Shown piece by piece: positions 36,163-46,431 of a stretch of DNA of 64,000 bases (its first letter is position 1; each line of letters starts with the position of its first letter). The notes beneath the pieces were generated by a model. That model saw only the letters and a program-made list of their open reading frames with translations, was not told where the DNA came from and did no database searches. Origin of the DNA: Chitinibacter tainanensis DSM 15459. GTDB taxonomy: Bacteria > Pseudomonadota > Gammaproteobacteria > Burkholderiales > Chitinibacteraceae. Where the stretch lies: assembly GCF_000429785.1 (NCBI RefSeq), contig NZ_KE386952.1, positions 334,917 through 398,916 of the forward strand. Direction: 5' to 3'. The position numbers were made by a program, and so were the translations under genes.

Positions 36163-37836
36163 TTAGCTTGCGAATAGCCGCTCGGCATACAGCGCTTCTG
36201 GGAAAACATGCCGCCACCACAAGCCTTCCACATAGAAACCTTCGTTGCGCTCGCAGCGCGCGGCCACCGCATTAAAAAATGGGCTGGTTGGTGAAGTTTG
36301 CCGCGATAAGCTGGCCGGCAGGCAAAACAACGGTTTGTCGTTCAGTTCGCCCGCCAGCTGAGCCGCCAACTCGGGGCGATTGGCTTTGATCATCAGCGGC
36401 ACATCGCCGCGCAGTTTTTGCTCGGCCCCGCTGAGCTGGTTTTTGAACGCCAACGCGCCCTTCTGATCCAGCTCGAACATACTTTGCGGCAAAATGCCGC
36501 GGGCGACAAATTCTTCATTCAACGCCGGCTTGTGATCACCAAACACCACCAGCACCAGCGGGCGTTGCCGCTGCTTAGCCAGTTTGAATAGGGTGGCCTC
36601 GAAGTTCTCCAGATCGCGCACCGCGGCCGCCAGCCGGGTTTGATACTGGCCAATGCCGCTGTCGTTATTGGGAATAAACGGGCCATGGGTCGATACCGTC
36701 ACCAGAAACATAAACTGTTTCTGTTCGGGGGCGGCGCTGCGATAGTTTTGCAGCGCGACGTCATACATCGATTTATCCAGCGGCCAACCGGCTTTGCGAT
36801 CCCAATACATGCGATCAATAAAGCGACTTTGCTGAAAGCCAAATTTCGGATACACCTCGGCGCGCTTGTAAAAACTGCCGTGATAATTATGCATACCGGT
36901 GGTGAGGTAGCCGGCACTATCAAGCTCACTGGCCAGCGTGGCGCTTTGCTCGCTGTAACGCGAGGAGAAATTCTGAAAATCAATCCCCGGCAAGGAAAGT
37001 GATGAAAGCCCGGTCAGCGCCTCATATTCGGCATCCGCCGTGCCGCCGCCATACACCGGGCTAATCGCGCGAGCATGCACAAATCCACGCCGGGTGAGCT
37101 GCTGCAGCGCGGTGGGGAGTTTGTCATCCCGGCTGGTGTAACACGACTCGCACATCACCACCACCAAATCCGGGTTGGCCGGTTGCGCGAGCGGGGGTAG
37201 CTGCACACTGTAAAAATCATGCTGGCCGGGCTTGGGCACATGCATGCTTTCTGCGCTTAACACCAGATGTGCCAGAATGCCGTTTTGTTTCACATTTTCG
37301 CGGAAGTTATAAAACACATAGCGGGTATCTAGTGTTTTACTAAGCCAGCGCTGCGTTTCCAGCGCATACCTACCCGACGTATCGAACTGGCACCCCACAA
37401 TGCCACACAGCACCAGCCCCGGTAATAAACGGCGCTTACGAAAACTCGGTCGATACCACAGCCCTAAGCTCACCGCCGCTACGAGGCCGACGGCAAAACC
37501 GATGATGTCCCAATCGATATAGGCAGTGAGTGCCAACCCTTGGCCCACTTCGAGGAGATCGCGCCCGAGCAAAGGCTCACCAGTGGCCTTGGTTTTGACA
37601 TAGCTCACATTCCACAGCAGGCCTTCGAGGCTCAGCGCCGCCCAAGCGGCGCACCAGCGATTGAGGAAAATCGCAAAAAAGAAAAACAGCAGCGCGGAAA
37701 ACCCCAGCCGCGGCACATCCCACTGGCGATCAATAAAATACCGACCAGCCAGCAGCAGCGCGCACACGGCGGCCAACAGCAGGGCCGACTTCAGCCAGGG
37801 ATGAGAAATAGCAGGCCACTTCAAACGCAAAACCAT
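36163..37836 (-). CDS. LTA-synthase-like alkaline-phosphatase-superfamily membrane protein
   Basis: About 557 residues from MVLRLKWPAI. Five transmembrane helices in the first 170 residues, then a large periplasmic sulfatase/LtaS domain. The metal and nucleophile region is VVVMCESCYTSRDD; PVYGGGTADAEYEALTG, VSTHGPF and VVFGDHKP are the other family blocks. In Gram-negatives such enzymes transfer phosphoglycerol or phosphoethanolamine to glycans or lipid A. An upstream frame extends 35 residues further but lacks a start signal. No dedicated partner gene nearby. Confidence 0.85.
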   Translation of the reverse strand: MVLRLKWPAISHPWLKSALLLAAVCALLLAGRYFIDRQWDVPRLGFSALLFFFFAIFLNRWCAAWAALSLEGLLWNVSYVKTKATGEPLLGRDLLEVGQGLALTAYIDWDIIGFAVGLVAAVSLGLWYRPSFRKRRLLPGLVLCGIVGCQFDTSGRYALETQRWLSKTLDTRYVFYNFRENVKQNGILAHLVLSAESMHVPKPGQHDFYSVQLPPLAQPANPDLVVVMCESCYTSRDDKLPTALQQLTRRGFVHARAISPVYGGGTADAEYEALTGLSSLSLPGIDFQNFSSRYSEQSATLASELDSAGYLTTGMHNYHGSFYKRAEVYPKFGFQQSRFIDRMYWDRKAGWPLDKSMYDVALQNYRSAAPEQKQFMFLVTVSTHGPFIPNNDSGIGQYQTRLAAAVRDLENFEATLFKLAKQRQRPLVLVVFGDHKPALNEEFVARGILPQSMFELDQKGALAFKNQLSGAEQKLRGDVPLMIKANRPELAAQLAGELNDKPLFCLPASLSRQTSPTSPFFNAVAARCERNEGFYVEGLWWRHVFPEALYAERLFAS

Positions 37837-38049
37837 CACACCATATAAACAAGAATGCCCGGCACCAGCCAGGCATGAGGTCTGTGCCAGCGCAGCACAC
37901 AGACTAAATACACAGAAATTTTCAGCCATTAATTCAGGCACTTACCAGCCGTCGGTGCGAATCCGCGCCCGCTCTGGGGGTGCCTAGCAGAATATTATGA
38001 CCGAATTACGCGCCCCTCGCAGTGAGACATTTACACTACAGACCAACGG

Positions 38050-39807
38050 TTAGGCTCGGCGCGGCGGGCGAAAGCGTAATGCCTCGGGGTAGGGAAAAAA
38101 GTCTTCGATTTGCCCGGCTTTGATTCGCGCCTTACAGCCTTGCCAGAACTGCGGCGTGAGCAAATCGGCGTGGTAACGCTCAAAGGCGGCGCGCACATCG
38201 GCGCGTGTGAGCAGGAAATTGCCAAATTCCTCGGGATACACCTCGTTTTTATTGCCGCTAAACCAGGTATCCCCACTGAGCTCAAATTCGGGCGAGGGCG
38301 GCGGGGGAATCCGGCGAAAATCGCAGTCGGTCATGTATTCGATTTCATCGTAATCGTAAAACACCACCCGACCGGCGTGCGTCACCCCAAAGTTTTTAAA
38401 CAACATATCGCCGGGGAAAATATTGGCTATCGCCAGCTCGCGCAGCGCATTGCCATAATCGCGAATCACCGCCTCCACCGCCGCGCCTTCGCGATGCTGG
38501 ATATATAAATTCAGCGGTTTCATCCGGCATTCGATAAATAAATGCCGGATCACCACTTCATCGCCCTCTTCCTCAATCGCAGTGGGCGCCAGCTCGCGCA
38601 GCTCGGCTAGCACCTCGGGGGCGAAACGCGCTTTGGGCAAGGCGACATTAGAAAACTCGAGCGAATCGGCCATCCGCCCCACCCGATCATGCTGCTTCAC
38701 CAGTAAATACTTCGCCCGCACCGTGGCGTGATCCACTTCTTTCGGCGGCGCAAACACGTCTTTAATCACCTTAAACACATAGGGAAACGACGGCAGCGTA
38801 AACACGCTCATCACCATACCCTTAGTACCCGGCGCAAACACAAACTGATCGCTGGAGTGGCGCAAATGATGAAAGAGCTCGCGGTAAAACATGGTTTTGC
38901 CCTGCTTACCCAGCCCCAGCATCATATACAGCTCAGCCCGTGGCTTATTGGGCAACATGTCATGCAAAAACTGCACATAGGCCGACGGCGCGGCCATATC
39001 GACCAGAAAATACGCCCGAGAAAGCGAAAACAGATGGCGGATTTGTTCACCACGAAACAGCGCGGCATCTACATACAAATGGCCATCCTCGCGCCGGCAA
39101 ATCGGCAGCGCAAACGGGATTTTCTTGCGCCCATAATTGGCCTGCCCCAGTAAATAGGCCGCCTTATTGCGATAAAACGGCGAGGCCAGCACCTGGATAT
39201 AGCTATTGAATTTGGCCTTGGGCGCTTTGCCCAGATGACGCCGCAGCGCACAGATGATTTGCCGCACATCCCGCTCAAGATGCGCAAAGGGCAGGCGAAA
39301 GCCGAAATCCGCCAAAATAGCCCGAATAGTGGCCGCCAAGCCCGCTTCATTCGGGTAGTACGTGCGAAACGCCGGGCCATCGGCCTCGATGTATTCGGTA
39401 GAGACCGCCGGGCGGTAAAAGATAAAATCGTTATGAAAATAGGTGCGATGCAAGATGCGGCAGCACACCGAGTTAAAAAACGTCTCGGCCAACTCCATTT
39501 GCTGGTGGTTGACCAGTAAGCCGATGTATTGCTGCTTCACCCGCTGCCACACACTATCGGGCAAGGATTCAGCATTAAAACTCTGTTTGAGCTGCTGCAC
39601 ACACTCTTGCACCCGCAAATCGTAAAAAGCGATCCGCTCGCGCACGAGGGTTTGCTGGGCATGAATATCGCCGGCCTCAAAATGAGCCTGCGCCGCGCGG
39701 CTGGCCTCGCGAAAGACCCGATAGTGGTGATCAAAGCCAGCCAGAATCGCCCGCGCAATCGCATGGCCCAGCTCCAGTTCATTGGCAAATTCGGCAGGGG
39801 CGTTCAT
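38050..39807 (-). CDS. aceK: Bifunctional isocitrate dehydrogenase kinase/phosphatase AceK
   Basis: 585 residues, standard AceK length. An N-terminal regulatory helical domain (about 1-310) is followed by the kinase-like domain. The ATP-binding region is FAPGTKGMVMSVFTLPSF (shown in part), with Lys in VFKVIKD; the catalytic segment FYDYDEIEYMTDC carries the Asp residues. It phosphorylates and dephosphorylates isocitrate dehydrogenase to steer carbon to the glyoxylate shunt. The ATG has GGAG upstream. No aceA or aceB is adjacent, unlike the enterobacterial aceBAK operon. Confidence 0.97.
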   Translation of the reverse strand: MNAPAEFANELELGHAIARAILAGFDHHYRVFREASRAAQAHFEAGDIHAQQTLVRERIAFYDLRVQECVQQLKQSFNAESLPDSVWQRVKQQYIGLLVNHQQMELAETFFNSVCCRILHRTYFHNDFIFYRPAVSTEYIEADGPAFRTYYPNEAGLAATIRAILADFGFRLPFAHLERDVRQIICALRRHLGKAPKAKFNSYIQVLASPFYRNKAAYLLGQANYGRKKIPFALPICRREDGHLYVDAALFRGEQIRHLFSLSRAYFLVDMAAPSAYVQFLHDMLPNKPRAELYMMLGLGKQGKTMFYRELFHHLRHSSDQFVFAPGTKGMVMSVFTLPSFPYVFKVIKDVFAPPKEVDHATVRAKYLLVKQHDRVGRMADSLEFSNVALPKARFAPEVLAELRELAPTAIEEEGDEVVIRHLFIECRMKPLNLYIQHREGAAVEAVIRDYGNALRELAIANIFPGDMLFKNFGVTHAGRVVFYDYDEIEYMTDCDFRRIPPPPSPEFELSGDTWFSGNKNEVYPEEFGNFLLTRADVRAAFERYHADLLTPQFWQGCKARIKAGQIEDFFPYPEALRFRPPRRA

Positions 39808-39965
39808 CAGCGTAGCTCCACAGATTAGTCTCTCGCTTCAGTGTAGGTAAGCCCGGCCAAAATGCTGCTAAGCAATAGCAAAATTGCCAGCGGTTTTTGC
39901 CGGCCGCGCCTTGCTTTCTGCCCGGCCAACGCCCACGATGAAAGCAGTCTGCTCTGGAGAAACAC

Positions 39966-41270
39966 ATGCAGCGCACCTTCAACCTCGCCGGGCTAATCAT
40001 TGGCCTGACCGTGCTCAGCCTCGTTTTACTGCTGTGGCAACAGCTGGGCATGAATAAAGTCTTGCTGATCGATGTGCGCACGCCGTTTCCCGTCAGCGTG
40101 GCGGATGATCGTATCAATGGCGGCCTCTCTCAGGCACAGCTGATCCGCACTCCCGATGCCCTGCGCCTCGATTGCGAGCTCGCGGATAAATACGAATGGC
40201 CATTTTGCGAGCTCGGTATCACGCTGGGCAAAGTCCCGCATGGCTTAGATCTCACCAATTACGATAGCGTGCGGCTGAAATTCAGTTACAAAGGGCCGGG
40301 CAAACATCGGGTGCGCTTCTTTTTACGTAACTACAACCCCGACTACAGCAACCCGCAAGAAAGCACTACTTGGAAGCTCAACGAAATCCAGTTCATCGTG
40401 CCCGATGGGGTTGAGCAGACCGTACCGCTGAAAAACTTCAATGTCGCCTCATGGTGGCTGGCCGACCGCAATATCCCGCTTGAGCATTTCGGTGTGGATT
40501 TGCGCAATGTGCCCTTGCTGATTATCTCAACCGGGGGCGAGCGCGAAGCTGGCCATCATCAGATTGATGTGCACCAGATTGTGTTTGAAGGCAAATGGGT
40601 CAGCCTTGAACACATGCTGATTTTTATCCTTTCGCTGTGGGGGCTGATGGCGCTGGGGGTGAGTATTAATCTGCTCTATAAATTGCACCTGCGCCTGAAT
40701 GTCATTCGCCAGGAAGCGTCGCAGCTGGTCATGGCCAATGAATCACTGCAGGCCGAGAAAAAACGCATTGCCGATCAGGCCAAGATCGACCCACTGACCC
40801 AAGTACGCAATCGCTCCGGCATCCGCAACGACATTGCCCGCGAAATGGCCAATGCCACCGATTTCTCGCCACTGGCGATGATTATTTGCGATATCGATCA
40901 TTTCAAAGCGGTGAACGACACCTATGGCCACGGGGTGGGCGATGAGGTACTGGTGAAATTTGCCCGCCTGCTCAGCACCCATGTGCGGCATGGCGACTAT
41001 GTGGTGCGCTGGGGCGGCGAGGAATTCGTGCTCTTTCTGCCTAACGCCCGACTCGAGCACGCCCAGCAAATCGCCGAAAACCTGCGCCAAACCGTGGAAG
41101 AAACCCGCTGGCCCAAGGCCATCGCCCTCACGGCCAGTTTTGGGGTGACGGTGATTGGCGAAGATGGTTTTGCCCGCGCATTGGAGCGGGCCGATGCCGC
41201 GCTGTATCGCGCCAAGCAAGGTGGGCGCAATCGGGTGGAAACCGGCGAACACGGCCAAAGCGCCGACTGA
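39966..41270 (+). CDS. Diguanylate cyclase with periplasmic sensor
   Basis: 434 residues. Transmembrane helix about 8-28, an unrecognised periplasmic domain to about 215 (beta-rich, with VRLKFSYKGPGKHRVRFFLRNY shown only in part: VRLKFSYKG), second helix about 217-238, short coiled coil, then GGDEF. The active-site motif is GGEEF, five residues after RHGD, an RxxD inhibitory site, so product inhibition is likely. GGAG precedes the ATG. Confidence 0.93.
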   Translation: MQRTFNLAGLIIGLTVLSLVLLLWQQLGMNKVLLIDVRTPFPVSVADDRINGGLSQAQLIRTPDALRLDCELADKYEWPFCELGITLGKVPHGLDLTNYDSVRLKFSYKGPGKHRVRFFLRNYNPDYSNPQESTTWKLNEIQFIVPDGVEQTVPLKNFNVASWWLADRNIPLEHFGVDLRNVPLLIISTGGEREAGHHQIDVHQIVFEGKWVSLEHMLIFILSLWGLMALGVSINLLYKLHLRLNVIRQEASQLVMANESLQAEKKRIADQAKIDPLTQVRNRSGIRNDIAREMANATDFSPLAMIICDIDHFKAVNDTYGHGVGDEVLVKFARLLSTHVRHGDYVVRWGGEEFVLFLPNARLEHAQQIAENLRQTVEETRWPKAIALTASFGVTVIGEDGFARALERADAALYRAKQGGRNRVETGEHGQSAD

Positions 41271-41354
41271 GCGGCGGCGGTTTTCCCCCCAAGCCGGTGG
41301 CAAAGCCCTACAATATGCCCCGTGTTGAATAACCACCAACCCTGAGCATTATTT

Positions 41355-42995
41355 ATGTTACGTATTACCGAACTCAAACTGCCGCTGGATCACAGCGACA
41401 GCGAATTACGCGCAGCCGCCTGTCAGCGCCTGGTTATTCAGGAACAAGACCTACTGGATCTGCTGGTCTTCAAGCGCAGCTACGATGCGCGCAAGGGCCA
41501 GATGATGCTGACCTATATCCTAGATCTCACCTTGCCGGCCGCCCTGCTGGCCAAGCTCTTGCAGCAAAATGCCAACGATCCGCATATTCTGCCCACGCCT
41601 GATACCAGCTATCACTTTGTTGGCCAAGCCCCGGTACAGTTGGCACATCGCCCGATCGTGATCGGCTTTGGCCCCTGCGGGATTTTTGCTGCCCTGCTGC
41701 TAGCGCAAATGGGCTTTAAGCCGATTGTGTTGGAGCGGGGCAAGAAAGTACGCGAACGCACCCAAGACACCTGGGGCCTGTGGCGTAAAAATCAGCTCAA
41801 CCCCGAATCGAATGTGCAATTTGGTGAGGGCGGCGCGGGGACATTCTCCGATGGCAAGCTGTATAGCCAGATCAAAGACCCGCGCCATCTGGGCCGCAAA
41901 GTGCTCACCGAATTTGTGAAAGCCGGCGCGCCCGAAGAAATCCTGTACGTGGCCAAGCCGCACATTGGTACTTTCAAGCTGGTGGGCATGGTCGAAAAAA
42001 TGCGCGCCGAGATCGAGGCACTGGGCGGCGAAATTCGTTTTCAGCACCGCGTAACCGATCTCTTGCTCGAGCCAATGGCCAATGGCCAGCAGCAATTGCG
42101 CGGGGTACGCGTCGAAGCTACCCATGCCGATGGCAGCAAACATCACGAAGAATTGCGCAGCGAGCACGTGGTGATGGCGCTGGGGCATAGCGCCCGCGAT
42201 ACCTTCAGCATGCTGCATGAGCGGCAAGTGTTTATGGAAGCCAAGCCATTTTCGGTAGGTTTCCGGATCGAACACCCACAATCGCTGATCGACAAAGCCC
42301 GCTGGGGCAAATACGCCGGTCACCCGATTCTGGGCGCAGCCGATTACAAACTCGTACACCACGCCAGCAATGGCCGCGCGGTGTATAGCTTCTGTATGTG
42401 TCCGGGCGGCACTGTGGTGGCCGCCACCAGTGAAGAAGGGCGCGTGGTGACCAATGGCATGAGTCAGTATTCGCGCAATGAGCGCAATGCCAATTCGGGC
42501 CTGGTGGTGAGTATCAATCCGGAAGACTATCCGGGCGGCGCACTGGCCGGCATTGAATTTCAGCGCCAGCTGGAAAGCCACGCTTATGTGCTGGGTGGCA
42601 GCAATTACAACGCGCCGGCGCAATTAGTGGGCGACTTTATTGCCGGGCGCGCATCCAGCAGCGTCGGCAGTGTCGACCCCTCGTACAAGCCGGGCGTCAA
42701 CTGGACCGATCTGGCCACCAGCCTGCCTAGCTTTGCCATCGAAGCGGTGCGCGAAGCGCTGCCCGCCTTCGGCAAGAAAATCCACGGCTACGATATGCAC
42801 GATGCAGTGCTCACCGGCGTAGAAACCCGCACTTCATCACCGCTGCGCATTACCCGCGGCGACGATCTGCAATCGCTGAACGTACGCGGTCTGTATCCGG
42901 GCGGCGAAGGGGCAGGCTATGCCGGCGGGATTTTATCCGCCGGGGTCGATGGCATTAAAGTGGCCGAAGCCGTGGCGCTCGACATGCTGCGCTAA
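41355..42995 (+). CDS. FAD-dependent dehydrogenase (COG2509 family)
   Basis: 546 residues. An N-terminal 80-residue alpha/beta domain (LKLPLDHSDSELRAAACQRL start) precedes the FAD Rossmann motif VIGFGPCGIFAALLLAQ. A central segment VQFGEGGAGTFSDGKLYSQI and the C-terminal GGEGAGYAGGILSAGVDG follow the YgcU/HI0933-like COG2509 proteins. Substrate unknown. A diverged 49-nt repeat and a terminator follow. Confidence 0.85.
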   Translation: MLRITELKLPLDHSDSELRAAACQRLVIQEQDLLDLLVFKRSYDARKGQMMLTYILDLTLPAALLAKLLQQNANDPHILPTPDTSYHFVGQAPVQLAHRPIVIGFGPCGIFAALLLAQMGFKPIVLERGKKVRERTQDTWGLWRKNQLNPESNVQFGEGGAGTFSDGKLYSQIKDPRHLGRKVLTEFVKAGAPEEILYVAKPHIGTFKLVGMVEKMRAEIEALGGEIRFQHRVTDLLLEPMANGQQQLRGVRVEATHADGSKHHEELRSEHVVMALGHSARDTFSMLHERQVFMEAKPFSVGFRIEHPQSLIDKARWGKYAGHPILGAADYKLVHHASNGRAVYSFCMCPGGTVVAATSEEGRVVTNGMSQYSRNERNANSGLVVSINPEDYPGGALAGIEFQRQLESHAYVLGGSNYNAPAQLVGDFIAGRASSSVGSVDPSYKPGVNWTDLATSLPSFAIEAVREALPAFGKKIHGYDMHDAVLTGVETRTSSPLRITRGDDLQSLNVRGLYPGGEGAGYAGGILSAGVDGIKVAEAVALDMLR

Positions 42996-42996
42996 G

Positions 42997-43045
42997 GGGT
43001 ATCAGGCTGCAAGCCTTTTATTTTAAAGCCTACATAGCAATACGG
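42997..43045. repeat. 49-nt palindromic repeat, copy 10 (diverged)
   Basis: GGGTATCAG...AGCAATACGG with the family interior AAAGCCTACA. Starts one base after the FAD-dehydrogenase stop and runs straight into the terminator hairpin. Confidence 0.65.
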
Positions 43046-43070
43046 CGGCGGGTATATCCCGCCGTTTTTT
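43046..43070 (+). terminator. Intrinsic terminator of the FAD dehydrogenase gene
   Basis: Stem CGGCGGG/CCCGCCG with a TATAT loop, followed by six Ts. The stem is nearly identical to the hairpin at 47041-47065. Confidence 0.9.
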
Positions 43071-43259
43071 ATGCGCGCTTAATCCCGGAAATTGGCAATT
43101 TTCACTCTTTGTAATACTAAGTGGAACTTTTGCACAAACTACGTAGTAATGTTACTTTTTGGCATGACGTTGTGATTTCGCCGGCGTAATCTTCATTCAT
43201 GCAATGCAGCAAGACAATTTAATTTCCAATTAAGTTTAATTACGTCATAGGTGAATCAA

Positions 43260-44105
43260 ATGTCAATTCAACACACAATCAGCTGTCGCATTACCACCCT
43301 CGCCGTAGCCAGCGCTATTGCTTTTAGCTCAATGACTGCCGGCGCCGCCAATAATGAATTTCAATACCTCACCAATAATGGCATCCAGAATAGCCATAAT
43401 GCCTTAGAAGGCCGCGGTTATCAGCAAGTGCATAGCGAAATCAATAATAATCAAAATCAAGTCGTATGGTGGAATAGCCAACAAAAAGATTGTGTGGTCA
43501 CCAATGAACGCTTTGGCAAAACCACTTCTGTTTATGATGTCTCTAAAAGCGATTGCGACCCTTATATTCGCAAAGAATCCGGCATGAGCCCGATGGTAGG
43601 TTTATTGGCCGGTGCGGCCGCCATTGCTGGGATTGCCGCCATTGCCAATCACAATAAACATAAACAAGAAGCGCGCGATAATGAAGCCCGGAATAACGAA
43701 GATTACGAACAAGGCTATCAAGATGGGCTTGAACGCTATCACCGTTATGGCAGCCATTCAGATGCCTACAATAATGGCTACGAAACCGCCCGCCGTGAAC
43801 GCGAAGAACGCGCCTCATCACGCTACAGCAATAACTACAATAATTACCACAACGATTACAACCATCACTTTGGCGCCCCGCATGAATCGCGCTATGTCAA
43901 AGTAGCCGATTTGTACAATCTGCGCGCCTCAGCCGGGGAGCAAGAATTGATCAATCGCGGTTTTCACGCGATTGATGGCGCCAAAGGCTGGCGCAGCAGC
44001 AGTGTGCTGTGGGTGAATGAAGATGCACAAGAGTGCGTGAGCGTCACCACCAAAGATGGCCGTTTCCAAATGCCGGCGATCGTCGCCATGAGTCAGTGTG
44101 CTTAA
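43260..44105 (+). CDS. Exported protein, duplicated-domain family (paralogue of the gene at 52049)
   Basis: 281 residues. Signal peptide to about 30. N-terminal domain: GYQQVHSE...WWNSQQKDCVV. Membrane-like glycine/alanine segment at about 112-128 (LAGAAAIAGIAAIANH), charged linker with Asn/His/Tyr-rich repeats, and a C-terminal domain RASAGEQELINRGFHAIDG...ECVSVTTKDGR. The gene at 52049 has the same plan. ATG at 43260 follows AGGTGA. Cys pairs suggest a disulfide-bonded periplasmic protein. AT-rich promoter region upstream with the palindrome TTAATT-TCC-AATTAA. No named family. Confidence 0.75.
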   Translation: MSIQHTISCRITTLAVASAIAFSSMTAGAANNEFQYLTNNGIQNSHNALEGRGYQQVHSEINNNQNQVVWWNSQQKDCVVTNERFGKTTSVYDVSKSDCDPYIRKESGMSPMVGLLAGAAAIAGIAAIANHNKHKQEARDNEARNNEDYEQGYQDGLERYHRYGSHSDAYNNGYETARREREERASSRYSNNYNNYHNDYNHHFGAPHESRYVKVADLYNLRASAGEQELINRGFHAIDGAKGWRSSSVLWVNEDAQECVSVTTKDGRFQMPAIVAMSQCA

Positions 44106-44242
44106 ACACAATCGGCTGGTAGCTGGGCGTTAAATTGTCATCTATTTGACCTAGCATTAATCGCGGCGTTAAATTGCAAAGCTCGTCAGGTTTGCCGCAA
44201 AACGCCCAGCTGCAGCACCTTCAAACGCCATCGGAGCGAGTG

Positions 44243-46357
44243 ATGATGACCCATCGCAATACCGCCTTCCCCCTGCGCCAGTTGAGCCTAGCACTCACCG
44301 TGCTGGCTACGCTGGGGATGCAGGGTTGTAGTAGCGTTCCCCCGCAGCAGGCCATGGGCCCCGCGACTATTGATAACAACTTCGGCCTGCCGGTCGGCTT
44401 CTCGACCCAGAAAATGGATCTGACCGCCGACCCGCGTGTGGATTTTGCCCGCTATGCCGGCGGCGGCTTCCTGGCCGCGGCGCAGATTCCCGGTGATTTG
44501 CCGCGCATTTCCAGCTTTGATGTCCTTGCGCGTCGTACTGACCGGCAATTACAAGCGCTCATCGAGCAAGCCAGCCAAGTGAGCGCACAAGCCAGCAAGG
44601 GCAGTGTGCTGCAACAGGTTGGCGATTTTTACGCCTCAGGCATGAATGAAGCCCAGTTGCGCAAAAACGGTAATGCGCCGCTGCAGCCGTATTTCCAGCG
44701 CATCAATCAGGCCACTGCGGGCGCTGATTTTGCCCGCATGCTGGCCGAATTCACTATCACGCTGAATGATTCATTCATGTTTGCCACGCAGGTGGCCGGT
44801 GATACGGCCGATCGGCAGCGCAATGCGATCTACTTTGCCGACGGCGGGCTGTTGCTCAGCAGTGATAATTATCTCAAGCCCGACAATGCCGCGATCCGCA
44901 GCGCGTATGTGAATTACATTCGTGACAATCTGCAGCTGGCGGGTATCAGCGCCACCGAGGCGCAGCAGCAAGCCGAGCAGATTTTAGCCATCGAGCGTCA
45001 GATTGCCGCGAAAAAACTCACCCCAGTGCAAAAGCGCGATCCAAACCTGCGCTATAGCAAAATGCCGTATCGCCAATTGCAGGCTGAACTATCCAATTTT
45101 GATCTGGACGCATTTTTCCACACCTTGGGCTTGCCTACCGATCAAGACGTGATTGTGGTGGAGCTGCAGGCGCTGCGCGAACGCAATGCTATTTTGCAGC
45201 AATATCCACAAACCACCATTCAGGCCTACCTGCGCTGGGAATTCCTGCGCCATACCAGCGCCTTCCTTGATCCGGCGTTTGATCAGCCACGGCAAGCCTT
45301 TAGCGATGCGCTGTATGGCCCTAGCGTTGCGCCAAGCCGCGCCGAGCGCATAGCCCGCTTGCTACCCGCCCAACTGGGGCATCCGCTGTCGAAGCTATAT
45401 GTCGATCGTTATTTCCCGGCGGCCAATCAGCGCGCAGTTGAAGAAATCACCACGCTGATCAAGCAGGAATACCGCCAACAGCTGGTAAATAATGATTGGC
45501 TCAGCACGCAAACCCGGCAAAACGCGCTGGATAAATTCGACCAGATCACGCTGAAAGTGGGCTACCCCAGCCATTGGATCGATTACAGCTCAGTCGAAAT
45601 TCGCCGGGATGATTTCTTTGGTAATGTGTTGCGCATCAATCGCTTCCAAGCGTTACGCAATCTGCGCCAGTTCAATCAGCCGGTGACGCAAGATGAATTT
45701 GCGATGCCTGGGCAAACACTGCCGATCGACATCAATGCCGCTTATGACTCGTCGCGCAACGGCATCGAAATCCCGGCCGCCTTCCTGCAAGCGCCGCTAT
45801 ACGATGCCAAAGCCGACCCGGCGGTGAATTTCTGCGGTATGGGCGCGGTGATTGGCCATGAGCTCACGCACGGCTTTGATGCCACCGGCCGCAATTATGA
45901 TGGCGGCGGCAATGTACGCAACTGGTGGAGCACGCAGGACGTGCAAAACTTCGTGAGCCGTACGGGCAAGCTCGTGCAGCAAGCCAATCGGTATTCGGCT
46001 GGCCCCGGCTTGCAGATCAATGGCGAGCTAGCGGTAGGCGAAAACCTCGCTGATGCCGGCGGGCTGGCGCTGGGCTACCGTGCGCTGCAAACCTATCTGC
46101 GCGCGCACCCAGAGCAAAACCGCAGCATTGATGGCTTTACGCAGAGCCAGCGCTGCTTCCTTGCCTGGGGGCAACTCTGGGCATCCAAAGCCAAACCGGA
46201 ATGGCTGAAACAATCACTGGCAACCGATCCGCACCCACCGGGTAACTATCGTAGCTACGCCCCAGCCCAGCATCTGGATGCCTTCTATCAGGCTTTTAAC
46301 ATTCAGCCCGGCGACCCGATGTGGCTCAACGAAGCTGACCGCGCCAAGGTCTGGTAA
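44243..46357 (+). CDS. M13-family metallopeptidase lipoprotein (neprilysin-like)
   Basis: About 704 residues. Lipoprotein signal with lipobox MQGC. M13 landmarks: NxxYDSSRNGIEIPAAFLQ region (INAAYDSSRNGIEIPA) and the zinc site VIGHELTHGFDATG, with the third ligand in GENLADAGG. The C-terminal VRxNGPLxN-like part is YAPAQHLDAFYQAFN then W. An outer-membrane or periplasmic endopeptidase for short peptides. ATG at 44243 has GGAG upstream. The following gene is a separate small exported protein. Confidence 0.93.
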   Translation: MMTHRNTAFPLRQLSLALTVLATLGMQGCSSVPPQQAMGPATIDNNFGLPVGFSTQKMDLTADPRVDFARYAGGGFLAAAQIPGDLPRISSFDVLARRTDRQLQALIEQASQVSAQASKGSVLQQVGDFYASGMNEAQLRKNGNAPLQPYFQRINQATAGADFARMLAEFTITLNDSFMFATQVAGDTADRQRNAIYFADGGLLLSSDNYLKPDNAAIRSAYVNYIRDNLQLAGISATEAQQQAEQILAIERQIAAKKLTPVQKRDPNLRYSKMPYRQLQAELSNFDLDAFFHTLGLPTDQDVIVVELQALRERNAILQQYPQTTIQAYLRWEFLRHTSAFLDPAFDQPRQAFSDALYGPSVAPSRAERIARLLPAQLGHPLSKLYVDRYFPAANQRAVEEITTLIKQEYRQQLVNNDWLSTQTRQNALDKFDQITLKVGYPSHWIDYSSVEIRRDDFFGNVLRINRFQALRNLRQFNQPVTQDEFAMPGQTLPIDINAAYDSSRNGIEIPAAFLQAPLYDAKADPAVNFCGMGAVIGHELTHGFDATGRNYDGGGNVRNWWSTQDVQNFVSRTGKLVQQANRYSAGPGLQINGELAVGENLADAGGLALGYRALQTYLRAHPEQNRSIDGFTQSQRCFLAWGQLWASKAKPEWLKQSLATDPHPPGNYRSYAPAQHLDAFYQAFNIQPGDPMWLNEADRAKVW

Positions 46358-46431
46358 ACCCCGCTTTCAGGCCAGCACCTGCGGCTGGCCACTTTTTGCA
46401 GCACCACGACTTCAATGACAAGGAAAACACC

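Noticed and set aside
41700-42623. 307-codon minus-strand frame within the FAD dehydrogenase
   Set aside because: Antisense of a gene with clear FAD motifs; no own features.
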